This document shows, one piece after another, positions 37,955-47,788 of a DNA stretch of 64,000 bases; position 1 is the first letter of the stretch; each line of letters begins with the position of its first letter. The DNA lies in assembly GCA_024638915.1 (NCBI GenBank), contig JAHEJJ010000003.1, forward strand, positions 97,241 to 161,240, in the 5' to 3' direction. Under the pieces are notes generated by a model that did no database searches, was not told where the DNA came from, and saw only the letters and a program-made list of their open reading frames with translations. This stretch comes from Robiginitalea sp. (GTDB lineage: Bacteria; Bacteroidota; Bacteroidia; Flavobacteriales; Flavobacteriaceae). The position numbers and the translations under genes are program-made.

Positions 37955-39646
37955 ATGGATGTACAGACATGGACGCTGCTACTGGTAATCATCACCTTTT
38001 CGCTTTATATCGGTATCGCCATTTGGTCAAGGGCCACCTCTACCCGGGATTTTTACGTTGCCGGAGGCGGGGTTCCACCTCTGGCAAACGGTTTGGCCAC
38101 TGCGGCCGATTGGATGTCGGCAGCTTCCTTCCTCGGAATGGCAGGGATCATTTCGGTTCTGGGGTATGATGGCTCTGTATATCTGATGGGCTGGACGGGG
38201 GGATACGTATTACTCGCATTGTTACTGGCCCCATACCTTCGAAAATTTGGAAAATTCACGGTGCCGGATTTCATCGGGGATCGTTACTATTCCAATGTGG
38301 CCCGGACGGTGGCGGTTATATGTGCCCTGTTAGTATCCTTTACGTATGTTGCAGGGCAAATGCGCGGTGTTGGTCTGGTATTTTCACGATTTCTGGAGGT
38401 ACCCGTTCATGTTGGGGTGATCATTGGAATGATTATCGTGCTTTTCTATGCCGTTCTCGGAGGTATGAAAGGTATCACCTATACACAGGTGGCGCAGTAC
38501 TGTGTCCTGATCTTTGCCTTTATGGTCCCGGCTATATTTATATCCCTTCAAATGACCGGCACTGTTATTCCGCAGATCGGTATGGGTGGTGAAGTGCTGG
38601 GTGAGAACATCAATTTACTGGATAAGCTCAATGGATTGTCTGTAGAATTGGGTTTTGACAAATACACCGATGGGTCTAAACCCATGATCGATGTATTTTT
38701 TATAACAGCCGCTCTGATGGTGGGCACGGCCGGACTACCCCATGTAATTGTGCGTTTTTTCACGGTACCCAAAGTAAAAGATGCCCGGAAGTCTGCAGGG
38801 TATGCCCTGCTTTTTATAGCACTTCTTTATACTACAGCCCCGGCGGTCGCTGTTTTTGCACGTATTAATCTGATCGAGACGGTGAGTGAACAAAAATATG
38901 AGGATATGCCCCCATGGTTTTTCAAGTGGGAGACCACTGAACTGATTCGATTCGACGACAAGAATGCCGATGGTCGTATACAGTATGTGGCCGATCCCGA
39001 CCTCAATGAATTAACCGTAGATCCTGATATCACCGTTCTGGCTAACCCGGAAATAGCGAATTTGCCCAACTGGGTGATCGCTCTGGTCGCCGCAGGGGGC
39101 CTGGCAGCTGCATTGTCTACTGCGGCCGGTTTATTATTGGTCATCTCGACCTCTGTTTCCCACGACCTGATCAAGAAACAACTTCGGCCGACAATTTCGG
39201 ATAAGGGCGAATTGATTATTGCCAGATTTTCGGCGGTTATCGCGGTGGTTGTGGCTGGATATTTCGGGATCAATCCACCTGATTTTGTTGCGGCGACGGT
39301 CGCTCTTGCATTCGGCCTGGCAGCAGCATCTTTTTTTCCGGCGATCATATTGGGTATCTTTTATAAGAAAATGAACAAGGAAGGGGCGATTTCCGGAATG
39401 ACCGTCGGGATCCTGTCGATGTTGTTTTACATGTTAAAATTCAAGTTCGATATGTTTGGCGGGGGTGGGCCATCGGATTGGTGGATGGGAATTTCCCCTG
39501 AAGGCTTTGGAACTGTGGCCATGATGCTTAACTTTATTGTTTCACTCACTGTGGCCAATTTTACCGCCGATCCTCCTGAAAGAGTACAGGAAATGGTTGA
39601 GGATATCCGTATTCCAAAAGGATCGTCTGAGGCTCAGATACACTAA
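37955..39646 (+). CDS. Sodium:solute symporter (VC_2705/ActP type, probable acetate uptake)
   Basis: 563 residues with about 13 hydrophobic helices; SSS family signatures include TSTRDFYVAGGGVPPLANGLATAADWMSAASFLGMAG (about 30-65) and AALSTAAGLLLVISTSVSHDL (about 388-408). A hydrophilic loop of about 70 residues (305-365) splits the helices, as in the VC_2705 subgroup. Together with the DUF4212 gene before and acs after (11 nt), it forms a likely unit that imports acetate or another short-chain carboxylate with sodium and activates it. Confidence 0.94.
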   Translation: MDVQTWTLLLVIITFSLYIGIAIWSRATSTRDFYVAGGGVPPLANGLATAADWMSAASFLGMAGIISVLGYDGSVYLMGWTGGYVLLALLLAPYLRKFGKFTVPDFIGDRYYSNVARTVAVICALLVSFTYVAGQMRGVGLVFSRFLEVPVHVGVIIGMIIVLFYAVLGGMKGITYTQVAQYCVLIFAFMVPAIFISLQMTGTVIPQIGMGGEVLGENINLLDKLNGLSVELGFDKYTDGSKPMIDVFFITAALMVGTAGLPHVIVRFFTVPKVKDARKSAGYALLFIALLYTTAPAVAVFARINLIETVSEQKYEDMPPWFFKWETTELIRFDDKNADGRIQYVADPDLNELTVDPDITVLANPEIANLPNWVIALVAAGGLAAALSTAAGLLLVISTSVSHDLIKKQLRPTISDKGELIIARFSAVIAVVVAGYFGINPPDFVAATVALAFGLAAASFFPAIILGIFYKKMNKEGAISGMTVGILSMLFYMLKFKFDMFGGGGPSDWWMGISPEGFGTVAMMLNFIVSLTVANFTADPPERVQEMVEDIRIPKGSSEAQIH

Positions 39647-39657
39647 ACCGAACCAAA

Positions 39658-41565
39658 ATGAGTAATTACCACATCAAAAATTTGGAAGAGTATTTTCAGG
39701 TGTACCGAAAATCGGTAAGGGAACCTGAGAATTTTTGGGAAGAAATCGCTGAGGAGCACTTTGTATGGCGTGAGAAGTGGAACAAAGTGTTGGAGTGGGA
39801 TTTTAAAAAGCCTGAGATCAAATGGTTCGAAGGAGCGAAGTTTAATATAACCGAGAACTGCCTGGATCGTTTCCTGCCGATGAGGAAAGATAAAACCGCT
39901 ATCCTTTTCGAACCTAACGATCCGGAAGTAGAGGCAGAACATATTACCTATAGTCAGTTGCATGAAAGGGTCTGCCGGATGGCCAATGTTTTGATTGAAG
40001 GCGGCATTGAAAAAGGGGATAGGGTCTGTATTTATCTGCCCATGATCCCTGAACTGGCTATTTCTGTTTTGGCCTGTGCCCGAATTGGGGCGATCCATTC
40101 TGTTGTATTTGCCGGGTTTTCATCGTCTGCGCTGGCGGCGCGTATCAATGATTGTGATGCCCAATGCGTGATCACCTCCGATGGATCATTTCGGGGCGAT
40201 AAGGTGATCGACCTCAAAGGAATAGTAGACCAGGCGCTGCAGGAATGTACAGGGGTGAAAACCGTTTATGTGGTGGAACGTACCGGGAATAAAATCGAAA
40301 TGGAGAACGGCAGGGACAAATGGCTACAACCGTTATTAGATGAGGCTTATGCGGATTGCGATGCGGTGGTCATGGATGCTGAAGATCCGCTATTCATTCT
40401 TTATACTTCGGGTTCCACGGGTAAACCCAAAGGGATGGTCCACAGCTGTGCCGGGTACATGGTCTATGCGGCCTATACTTTTAAGAACATCTTCCAGTAC
40501 AAAGAAGGAGATATCTATTGGTGTACGGCAGACATAGGTTGGATCACTGGTCATTCCTATATTGTTTACGGTCCGCTGTTAAATGGAGCGACCACTGTCA
40601 TGTTCGAAGGGGTTCCATCATATCCGGATTACGATCGCTTCTGGCAGGTGGTGGAAAAGCATAAGGTAAATCAATTCTATACGGCACCAACCGCCATCCG
40701 TGCCCTGGCCAAGGAAAAACTTGAATATGTAGAAAAGTATGACCTTACTTCCTTAAAGGTACTGGGAACTGTGGGTGAACCGATCAACGAAGAAGCCTGG
40801 CATTGGTATAACAATAATGTCGGAAAAGGAAAGAGCCCTATTGTGGATACCTGGTGGCAGACCGAAACCGGTGGGATCATGATCTCACCAATTCCCTATG
40901 TGACGCCAACAACACCTACCTATGCGACCTTACCATTTATCGGAGTTCAACCGGCCCTTATGGACGATGAGGGGAATGAGATCAAAGGCAACCAGGTTTC
41001 CGGGAAATTATGTATCAAATTTCCATGGCCTTCTATGGCAAGGACCATCTGGGGCGACCATGAGCGTTTTCGAAATACCTATTTTGATGTATTTGAAAAC
41101 AAATACTTTACGGGAGATGGAGCACTCAGGGATGGGGTTGGCTATTATCGGATTACCGGCCGGGTAGACGATGTGATCATTGTCTCAGGGCACAATCTGG
41201 GAACCGCACCGATCGAAGATTCCATCAATGAACATCCTGCCGTAGCCGAATCAGCGGTGGTAGGTTTTCCGCATGAGATCAAGGGAAATGCCCTTTATGG
41301 ATTTGTGATTCTCAAAGAAACCGGTGAATCGAGAGACCGGGAAAATTTAAGAAAGGAGATCAACCTGCAAATTGCCGAGCAGATCGGACCTATTGCCAAA
41401 TTGCAAAAAATTCAGTTCGTTCCAGGACTCCCCAAAACGAGAAGTGGTAAGATCATGAGGCGTATCCTTAGGAAAATAGCATCTAATGACGCCGAAAACC
41501 TCGGGGATATCAGTACGCTTCTCAATCCTGAAATAGTTGAAGACATAAAAGCTGAGGTGTTATAG
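39658..41565 (+). CDS. acs: Acetyl-CoA synthetase (AMP-forming)
   Basis: 635 residues, close to the usual 650. Adenylate-forming motif LYTSGSTGKPKGMVH (about 244-258), WWQTETGG (about 401-408), YFTGDGA, GRVDDVI and the catalytic, acetylation-regulated Lys598 in PKTRSGKIMRR. It converts acetate, ATP and CoA to acetyl-CoA. It follows the symporter by 11 nt and is part of the DUF4212-symporter-acs unit. Regulation by lysine acetylation is likely on family grounds. Confidence 0.97.
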   Translation: MSNYHIKNLEEYFQVYRKSVREPENFWEEIAEEHFVWREKWNKVLEWDFKKPEIKWFEGAKFNITENCLDRFLPMRKDKTAILFEPNDPEVEAEHITYSQLHERVCRMANVLIEGGIEKGDRVCIYLPMIPELAISVLACARIGAIHSVVFAGFSSSALAARINDCDAQCVITSDGSFRGDKVIDLKGIVDQALQECTGVKTVYVVERTGNKIEMENGRDKWLQPLLDEAYADCDAVVMDAEDPLFILYTSGSTGKPKGMVHSCAGYMVYAAYTFKNIFQYKEGDIYWCTADIGWITGHSYIVYGPLLNGATTVMFEGVPSYPDYDRFWQVVEKHKVNQFYTAPTAIRALAKEKLEYVEKYDLTSLKVLGTVGEPINEEAWHWYNNNVGKGKSPIVDTWWQTETGGIMISPIPYVTPTTPTYATLPFIGVQPALMDDEGNEIKGNQVSGKLCIKFPWPSMARTIWGDHERFRNTYFDVFENKYFTGDGALRDGVGYYRITGRVDDVIIVSGHNLGTAPIEDSINEHPAVAESAVVGFPHEIKGNALYGFVILKETGESRDRENLRKEINLQIAEQIGPIAKLQKIQFVPGLPKTRSGKIMRRILRKIASNDAENLGDISTLLNPEIVEDIKAEVL

Positions 41566-41623
41566 AATAAAATTTGGTGAAGGAATTTTTAGAACGCGAA
41601 TCCAAAGTTTAGTACTGCGGTAT

Positions 41624-42874
41624 CTATCGGATTACCAACCAGCAATAATACAGGGCGAAAAGGCCCAGGAAGATAATCCCAATATAGGTGAGCCATTGCA
41701 GGCCTTTTTTAGGTCGATATTCTTTAGGCAGATCGTGACTCATCACGTTTTTAATATTCATGTAGCCAACAATTGGGGCCAAAACAAATGAAACAAATGT
41801 CGCCAGGGCTACCAAGAATCCCATATTGGCACTAAACACAGTTACTACTATATAGTTGACCAGCGCCAATACGATTACTCCCGCAGCGTAGTATTTCCGC
41901 CCTGAAAGTTCTTTGGCTTTGGTACTAAGATGACGAATGATATCGATGCTTACCCTGCTGATCGCATCGTGAGCAGTCATGCAGGTGCTGAACATGGTAG
42001 CGAAGGCCGAGACGGCGATAAAAATATAAGCCCACTGGCCGATATGAGTGGTAAAGAGCTGAACTACCTGATCGGCAAATACCACCGCATTACCACTGAG
42101 CTCTATATTGGTTCCATAAAGGGTCATAAGCCCTATTATAAGGAAGAAGATCGCCAGGAAGGCGGTGGTAAAATATCCGGAATTGAATTCCTGCAGGGCT
42201 TCTTTTAAGGACGGCCTCCCGCTGATCTTATATTTCTCCAGACTCCAAAGACTTATCCAACTGGAAGCTTCTACCGCTGTGGGCATCCATCCCACCAGGC
42301 TAATCAGGAATAAGATCCCGACTTCATTAAAAATTTCGGGTCGCTGAAAGTTCTCCACATGGGTTACCGAGCCTTTGAATACAACCATTGCGGTCGTGAT
42401 CAGTAAAGCGGTGAACAGAATGCTGATCACCAGTTTTAATGCGTTTTCCAGGAATCTATACCGCCCGATGATCAGTATGCCGCTGATCAGTGCAAACAAA
42501 CCCAGAGCAACTGCTGCGATAGACAGGTTTTCAACATTGAACAAGTTGATGAACAAGCCGGCGGTTACAACGTAGAGGGCTGCCAGTATAGTAAAGGTGG
42601 TCACCAGTGTGATGAAAGCGTAAAGCCACAGATATCCTTTTCCCCTTCTTAAATATCCTTCTATGAGCGATAATCCGGTAACATTGGTATACCGGATACC
42701 GAATTCGAAAAAAGGATATTTTAGTATGTTGGCCAGAATGATCGGAATGATCATCAACCATCCGTATTGAGCTCCTGCCTTCGTAGAAAGTACCAGGTGT
42801 GAAGTACCGATGGCCATACTTGCAAACAAGAGTCCGGGTCCCAGATTCTTGAGAAGGGTTTTAAATCGTGACAT
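41624..42874 (-). CDS. Nramp-related membrane transporter lacking canonical metal motifs
   Basis: 416 residues, about 11 helices, LeuT-fold. GPGLLFASMAIGTSHLVL (residues 12-29) aligns with Nramp helix 1 (GPG...DPGN), but the metal-ligand DPGN is replaced by a GTSH segment; in the helix 6 region the MPH motif reads WMPTAVEAS (about 196-204). Canonical Nramps transport Mn/Fe using the Asp and Asn of DPGN and the Met of MPH, so only part of the site is conserved. Substrate is therefore uncertain. Annotation as a divalent metal transporter should be treated as family-level only. It starts 53 nt before the end of the SanA-like gene upstream on the same strand... the two could be co-transcribed. 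Confidence 0.88.
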   Translation of the reverse strand: MSRFKTLLKNLGPGLLFASMAIGTSHLVLSTKAGAQYGWLMIIPIILANILKYPFFEFGIRYTNVTGLSLIEGYLRRGKGYLWLYAFITLVTTFTILAALYVVTAGLFINLFNVENLSIAAVALGLFALISGILIIGRYRFLENALKLVISILFTALLITTAMVVFKGSVTHVENFQRPEIFNEVGILFLISLVGWMPTAVEASSWISLWSLEKYKISGRPSLKEALQEFNSGYFTTAFLAIFFLIIGLMTLYGTNIELSGNAVVFADQVVQLFTTHIGQWAYIFIAVSAFATMFSTCMTAHDAISRVSIDIIRHLSTKAKELSGRKYYAAGVIVLALVNYIVVTVFSANMGFLVALATFVSFVLAPIVGYMNIKNVMSHDLPKEYRPKKGLQWLTYIGIIFLGLFALYYCWLVIR

Positions 42875-42927
42875 ATCTGCCGTGCTATTCTGGTCTAAAA
42901 TACCATATTCTTACGAGCTGATCGTAA

Positions 42928-43563
42928 TTAATCTATCTCGATCTTTTCGCCATAAAATCTGGGTTGAGTATTGAACAGCAAATCCATAAAAACCTTTACC
43001 CTTGCAAAATATTCACGCGTATGTACTCTAAGCGCCTTGTTCCCACCCAAGTCGGTGGCATTGAATCCTATGGCGTTTAGGCCTTTCCTTTCGGCGATAT
43101 AGATAGCTCTTTTATTGTGGAATTCCTGCGAGATAACGGTAACACTATCGAGGCCGAAAATGACCTTGGCCCGAACCATTGAATCCAGGGTTCGAAATCC
43201 GGCATAGTCCAGATATATTCTTTCTTCCGGAATACCCCCTTCTACCAGGTCTTTTTTGATTGTAGTGGGTTCATTATAGTAAATACTTCCGTTGTCGCCG
43301 CTGACGAGTATAAAATTTATTTTGCCGGCTTTGAATAAAGCGATTGTAGCACCGATCCTGTGAGAATAATAGGGGTTTATGCCGCCCTCGACCAGGTGCC
43401 TTGATGTCCCAAGCACAATGCCTACCTTGTTTTTGGGTATGTCGGTAATTTGATCAAAGGTTTTACCTCTGGAACTCAATTCGATAATAAGATGACTCAG
43501 CAAAATGATGACCACCGGGGTGGATATCAGAAGAATAAGAATATTTCTATATTTTTTTTTCAA
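42928..43563 (-). CDS. SanA/YdcF-like DUF218 membrane protein
   Basis: 211 residues from a TTG start at 43563 (MKKKYRNILIL). One N-terminal helix (about 6-24) and a periplasmic DUF218 domain with VGIVLGTSRHL (about 47-57), NPYYSHRIGATIALFKAGK and ILVSGDNGS, matching SanA, the envelope-barrier protein first linked to vancomycin exclusion. The frame is open to an ATG at 43641, but that start would overlap the upstream barrel gene by 59 nt; the TTG lies 19 nt after that gene's stop. Family role in the envelope is established only for enterobacteria. Confidence 0.85.
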   Translation of the reverse strand: MKKKYRNILILLISTPVVIILLSHLIIELSSRGKTFDQITDIPKNKVGIVLGTSRHLVEGGINPYYSHRIGATIALFKAGKINFILVSGDNGSIYYNEPTTIKKDLVEGGIPEERIYLDYAGFRTLDSMVRAKVIFGLDSVTVISQEFHNKRAIYIAERKGLNAIGFNATDLGGNKALRVHTREYFARVKVFMDLLFNTQPRFYGEKIEID

Positions 43564-43582
43564 AAATTTGTAATACCGAAAA

Positions 43583-43903
43583 TTAACATCTAAAAGGTCT
43601 GAAACCAATACCCCATTCCACCCAATCAGCGGCAAAGCCATTGGTTTTAAGCCCTACCTGGGCATAGATTATTTCATTGATATCGTATCGCAATGAAGGC
43701 CTTGTAAAATAGGAGGTTTTGCCTCTGTTGTAGGTCAAAGTATTTCCGGAATACAAGTGTCCGCCAGCATGTCCTGATATTTGCAGGTTTCGGAACCTTC
43801 CGGAGTTTTCCACATCTCCTGGTTTACTAAAATCGACTCCCTGTGAGTGGCTCATATAAACCGTACTCAAAAATAATATTAGAATCAAATACAGGTTTTT
43901 CAT
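43583..43903 (-). CDS. Short outer-membrane beta-barrel-like protein
   Basis: 106 residues from ATG 43903 (MKNLYLILIL); an in-frame ATG 13 codons upstream (43942) would precede the signal peptide and is less likely. Signal peptide about 1-21 (ending SHSQG). The rest alternates polar and aromatic residues as in barrel strands (HAGGHLYSGNTLTY, YFTRPSLRYDINEIIYAQVGLKT) and ends VEWGIGFRPFRC. It is short for a closed barrel (about 85 mature residues, perhaps four to six strands) and may have lost an internal part. No family named with confidence. Same strand as the SanA-like gene, gap about 19 nt. Confidence 0.6.
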   Translation of the reverse strand: MKNLYLILILFLSTVYMSHSQGVDFSKPGDVENSGRFRNLQISGHAGGHLYSGNTLTYNRGKTSYFTRPSLRYDINEIIYAQVGLKTNGFAADWVEWGIGFRPFRC

Positions 43904-44169
43904 AGGATTTAGATCAGGTATATCTCTCCAATAGATCGCCATAACAAATATAGGCTACCACCGGGAATTTTCTGCTTCATTAAGGGATATTAAATATGTG
44001 AATTGAAGAGGAGCGACATTTCGGAATAGGCATCCAGAAATTTATTGAGCCATTTTCTAATCCCCCTAATTGTCCGTCTCAGATGTAAGTGATATAAGGG
44101 GTAAAAGTAATTTCTGCTGTTTTGTATATCGATAATCTATGGTGTGATAACCCAAATAAGATTTTGGTA

Positions 44170-44865
44170 TTATCGGTATATTTTAAAATTATCTAGTTTG
44201 ATATCATCCGGGCCGTCATCGTCAAAAGGATTTTCCAATTGATCCTGGATATTGTAAAGGGATATAAGGATAAACTGAGTGAGGATAACAACACCATAAG
44301 CTATGATTATAGGGCTATGAGGACCCAGGTTAAAAATTACCGTCGGGGCATAGACTAAAGGAAAAATATAGATAAAGAATTTGCAATAGGCTTTTAAAAC
44401 AATTGGCGTTCGGTGAATATTGATGGCGTGGAGGTTCTCTATCGACTCGTGCAGGTCTTGCATAAACCGAAAGATGCGATCTTTAAGCGACTTCGATATA
44501 ACCTCTTCGCGTGAATTCATGAATCGCTGGACCATATCGATGATCTCGTCGAGCTGTGACGTGGTTTTCTCCTTTTTGGCCAGGTGGTCCATGGTTTCTT
44601 CACTGATCTTTTCCAGTATTACTATCATTTCATTTTTGCTGCTCTCCGTGAGTTCGGCATTGCTCATAATAAAATAGTCTACGGTCTGCAGCGCACTCCT
44701 GAATTTGCTGAGGTGGCCCAGGGCCTTTTCTCTTCTCCTAAAAGAGCCCCGGATGGCAAAAACCAGCGGAAATACTATGGCTATACTCAGCAGGGTAAGA
44801 TCTACATTAAAAATGAAATTAAAGTAGGAAGCAAGAAAAGTAGTAAGGACTGTGATAATCATCAC
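44170..44865 (-). CDS. Bestrophin-like membrane protein
   Basis: 231 residues. Two N-terminal hydrophobic segments (about 1-20 and 22-42), a long amphipathic helical region (about 45-165), two C-terminal membrane helices (about 165-185 and 190-212) and a cytosolic tail with YNIQDQLENPFDDDGPDDIKLD. The ENPF...DD(I/L) tail is the conserved motif of bestrophin-type chloride channels and their bacterial relatives (YneE/DUF-type). The overall helix spacing also fits. Because only the tail motif is strong, channel function is inferred. Flanked by a 266-bp gap with nothing recognisable and the divergent CotH-like gene. Confidence 0.6.
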   Translation of the reverse strand: MMIITVLTTFLASYFNFIFNVDLTLLSIAIVFPLVFAIRGSFRRREKALGHLSKFRSALQTVDYFIMSNAELTESSKNEMIVILEKISEETMDHLAKKEKTTSQLDEIIDMVQRFMNSREEVISKSLKDRIFRFMQDLHESIENLHAINIHRTPIVLKAYCKFFIYIFPLVYAPTVIFNLGPHSPIIIAYGVVILTQFILISLYNIQDQLENPFDDDGPDDIKLDNFKIYR

Positions 44866-44953
44866 GATAAGCGTCCTATGGTTTAATATGGAGAAATAGA
44901 GACTAATTGAATGAATTTTAGTACCTTATTTACTTAAAGCTAGCCAGAAAATA

Positions 44954-46021
44954 GTGAAAATACAAGTGAAGCACCTTATTCTATTCTTGTCGCTGATCAG
45001 CATGAGTGCTTCTGTCTCTCAACAGAATAAGGCCCCGGATACATTAAATACAATAGTTGATCTATTCGAGAGAGAAGAAATTCTTCCCATTAAGCTTGCC
45101 TATTCCATGAAGGAAGTCAGGACAAAAACGAACGATAGCACCTATATCAAAACAGATCTTTTTTACCAGCTCGAAGATGGAGAATGGAGATCTTTGGAGG
45201 TTAAATTAAGGGCCAGGGGCAATAATCGCAGAAAAACTTGTTTTTTTACGCCTATTAAGGTTAAGATCAGCAAAGCCGAACGCCGGGGTACTCCTTTTGA
45301 AGCCCATAAAAAATTAAAACTGGTTCTGCCCTGTTTGATACAATCCGAGAACGACGATAAATTGCTCAAGGAATATTTGGCCTACAAGCTCTATGAAGAA
45401 GTGGCTACTTATTATTATAAAACACGTTTGCTGGATATCGATTATACAGATATAAGAGGAAACAAAAGAAAAGGCTTTCAATTAAAGGGATTTTTTCAGG
45501 AGGACATCGATAAAATTGCGGAACGCGCAGGAGGGAAGGAATTGAAGGGACGTAAAGTACATCCCTTACAACAAGATGACCATGCCTCGATCCAAAACGA
45601 TATTCTGCAATACATGATCGGGAATACAGATTTTTCCAATGCTTATCAGCATAATACCAAACTGTTGTTTACCAGTGATAAAAAAACCGTTCCTGTTCCC
45701 TATGACTTTGATCTGAGCGGACTTGTTAATGCGAGTTATGCCGTAGTGTCTCAGGTTGGCAATCAATCCCTGCCCATTAGCCATGTAACCGAACGTCTAT
45801 ACCGTGGATATAAGCGGAACGTTCAGGTACTGGAAGAGGTTCGGACTGAATATCTTGAAAAGCAAAGCCAAATGTTGGCTGAGGTCGACAAATTAGAGCC
45901 TTTATTTGAGAATATTCGGGAATACCAACAAGCCCGTGCGTACTTGTCCAGTTTTTTTACGATTCTGGCCGATCCGGCAAAGTTCGAAAGGGAAATTCAA
46001 ACCAGAGCCCGAACCAAATAG
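44954..46021 (+). CDS. Secreted CotH-like (kinase-like) protein, uncharacterised
   Basis: 355 residues, GTG start, signal peptide (about 1-22). The pattern LEVKLRARGNNRRKTCFFTPIKVKISK (about 77-103), KLKLVLPC (110-118), then LKEYLAYKLYEEV, and PVPYDFDLSGLVNASYA (about 250-266) follows the order of CotH-type protein kinase-like domains: substrate strand, Lys-containing strand, helix, and a D-x-D/G metal-binding-like loop. CotH in Bacillus spores phosphorylates coat proteins; whether this distant member has kinase activity cannot be told. Divergent from the bestrophin-like gene (88 bp) and convergent with pafA. Confidence 0.55.
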   Translation: MKIQVKHLILFLSLISMSASVSQQNKAPDTLNTIVDLFEREEILPIKLAYSMKEVRTKTNDSTYIKTDLFYQLEDGEWRSLEVKLRARGNNRRKTCFFTPIKVKISKAERRGTPFEAHKKLKLVLPCLIQSENDDKLLKEYLAYKLYEEVATYYYKTRLLDIDYTDIRGNKRKGFQLKGFFQEDIDKIAERAGGKELKGRKVHPLQQDDHASIQNDILQYMIGNTDFSNAYQHNTKLLFTSDKKTVPVPYDFDLSGLVNASYAVVSQVGNQSLPISHVTERLYRGYKRNVQVLEEVRTEYLEKQSQMLAEVDKLEPLFENIREYQQARAYLSSFFTILADPAKFEREIQTRARTK

Positions 46022-46087
46022 TGCTTTGGTCCTTTTCACCGCATCAAAACAGAAAAATCGTTATGGCTCCAATTTACGGGTAAAGGT

Positions 46088-47788
46088 TTATTCGAATAAT
46101 TCTTGTAATGGTTTTCCACTCGAGCCGCTGGGCAATTGAAGATTGAGGATCATAGCAAGTGAGGGGGCGATATCCGTGACCTTAACTTCCCGTACAGAAA
46201 CACCTTGCGGGATTCCCTGTCCCATCCAAAGCAGAGGAACGTGGGAGTCGTAGTTGTAACCCGAGCCGTGGGTGGTTCCTTTGAGTTTATCGAGGCTCAT
46301 CCCAGAAATGGTACTTTGAACATAGCCGGGCAAAAAGGTAAGGACAATGTCCCCTGAACGTTTCGGATGGAATCCTTTTTGTATTTTTTGCCTCTGCCCA
46401 TCCTCATAGGTAAATGATTGCATCTCATGGGCTGTCAGTGCGCCTACAATCCCTTCCTGGCCTAGCAAAAAATCAGCTGCAGCTCGCTGAACCGCCGATA
46501 AATCCAGACCGCTTTTCAGGATAAGTTCCCGGTCCAGATACACCTGTTCATAATTGAATACCTCCAGCAGGTTTTGCTGGTCGTAATTGTTGTTCAGGAA
46601 ATTTGCCAAAGCGAACTGATAAGTTTTGATAGGGGCGATACCTGCCGGTAATTTATGATCATTAGAGAACTGTGCATTGGGAATAGCCGCATGGTCGGCC
46701 GTTAGGAAGATGGTATAATTCCCTTCTCCTACCTGCTGATCCAGTGCTTTTAAGAAATCTTCAATATTCTTATCTAATCTCAAATACATGTCCTGGATCT
46801 CGACCGATTGCGGACCAAACGTATGCCCGGCGACATCGGTAGAAGAATAACTGATCGCCAGCAGATCAGTGTATTCATCCAGGCCTAATTTCTCTCTCGT
46901 GAGCGTCTCTATAGCGAATTCAGTAAGCAGCGAATTTCCGGCCGGCGAAACCCAAATCAATTGGTATTCTGCCCCCGCTTGCCTGTAGCGCTCTCTCATC
47001 GCCTTAAAATCATAGGGAAATGTAGGGCTCGATTTACCGCCTATGGCTGGTTCATAATTGTTATCGTCTTGGGCACTCTGGGTGTATTGCTCAATAGGGT
47101 ATAGTGTCTCCCATTGTGTGTTGAGATAGGCATCCGATTTCCCTTCTTTATTAAAGTTCTTTACCCATCTGGGAAGCTCTTTCATATAGTAAGAACTGCT
47201 GACAAAATAACCGGGACTCGAAACCCAGTCGTGCCAATAGGCCGCATCGGCCGCCCTCCCGCCCGGTAGTATGGCACCACGATCTTTGAGTGAAATGCTG
47301 ATCACCTTGGATTTAAAATTTTTCCCCTGGCGTAACTCATCACCCAGTGTATTTACGAGAAGTCTATGAGGGGAATAACCGTTCAGGTTTGGAATTTCCG
47401 ATCCAACGATAGATACCGTGGAATCACCTACATTGCTGACCACGGTCTTCTGCTGCCTGTCGTACCAGCTATTGCCGATGATCCCATGAGTGGCAGGGGT
47501 AGAACCGGAATATATGGATGCATGTCCCGGAGCGGTCTCTGTAACAACATAATTATACTGGGCGTTTTTAAAATTATACCCTTCTCTCATCAGGCGTTTA
47601 AATCCGCCCTCACCATACATGTCTTCATATTTATAGAGGTAGTCGGCACGCATTTGATCTACCACTATACCCACTACTAATTTCGGTTGTGATCTATTTT
47701 CTGATTGGCCGAATGCAATATATGCAATCAATAGTGCTGATAAGAGCCGAAGTCGGTGAGGCCAGTTGTCTATTCGCCAAAACATCAT
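46088..47788 (-). CDS. pafA: PafA-type alkaline phosphatase
   Basis: 566 residues, N-terminal signal (about 12-28). The alkaline phosphatase superfamily fold is seen: metal ligand Asp44 in VVDQMRADY, Thr nucleophile region VTETAPGHASIYSG (81-94), SSTDVAGHTFGPQS (about 310) with Asp/His ligands, and TADHAAIPN (about 363) with Asp-His ligands. PafA is the flavobacterial, phosphate-insensitive periplasmic phosphatase of broad monoester specificity; length and motifs agree. Convergent with the CotH-like gene (66 bp gap). Symbol by similarity, not proven. Confidence 0.9.
   Translation of the reverse strand: MMFWRIDNWPHRLRLLSALLIAYIAFGQSENRSQPKLVVGIVVDQMRADYLYKYEDMYGEGGFKRLMREGYNFKNAQYNYVVTETAPGHASIYSGSTPATHGIIGNSWYDRQQKTVVSNVGDSTVSIVGSEIPNLNGYSPHRLLVNTLGDELRQGKNFKSKVISISLKDRGAILPGGRAADAAYWHDWVSSPGYFVSSSYYMKELPRWVKNFNKEGKSDAYLNTQWETLYPIEQYTQSAQDDNNYEPAIGGKSSPTFPYDFKAMRERYRQAGAEYQLIWVSPAGNSLLTEFAIETLTREKLGLDEYTDLLAISYSSTDVAGHTFGPQSVEIQDMYLRLDKNIEDFLKALDQQVGEGNYTIFLTADHAAIPNAQFSNDHKLPAGIAPIKTYQFALANFLNNNYDQQNLLEVFNYEQVYLDRELILKSGLDLSAVQRAAADFLLGQEGIVGALTAHEMQSFTYEDGQRQKIQKGFHPKRSGDIVLTFLPGYVQSTISGMSLDKLKGTTHGSGYNYDSHVPLLWMGQGIPQGVSVREVKVTDIAPSLAMILNLQLPSGSSGKPLQELFE

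Noticed and set aside
43564..43641. Long ATG start of the SanA-like gene
   Set aside because: It would overlap the barrel gene by 59 nt and translate its C-terminal codons in another frame; the TTG after the stop fits family length.
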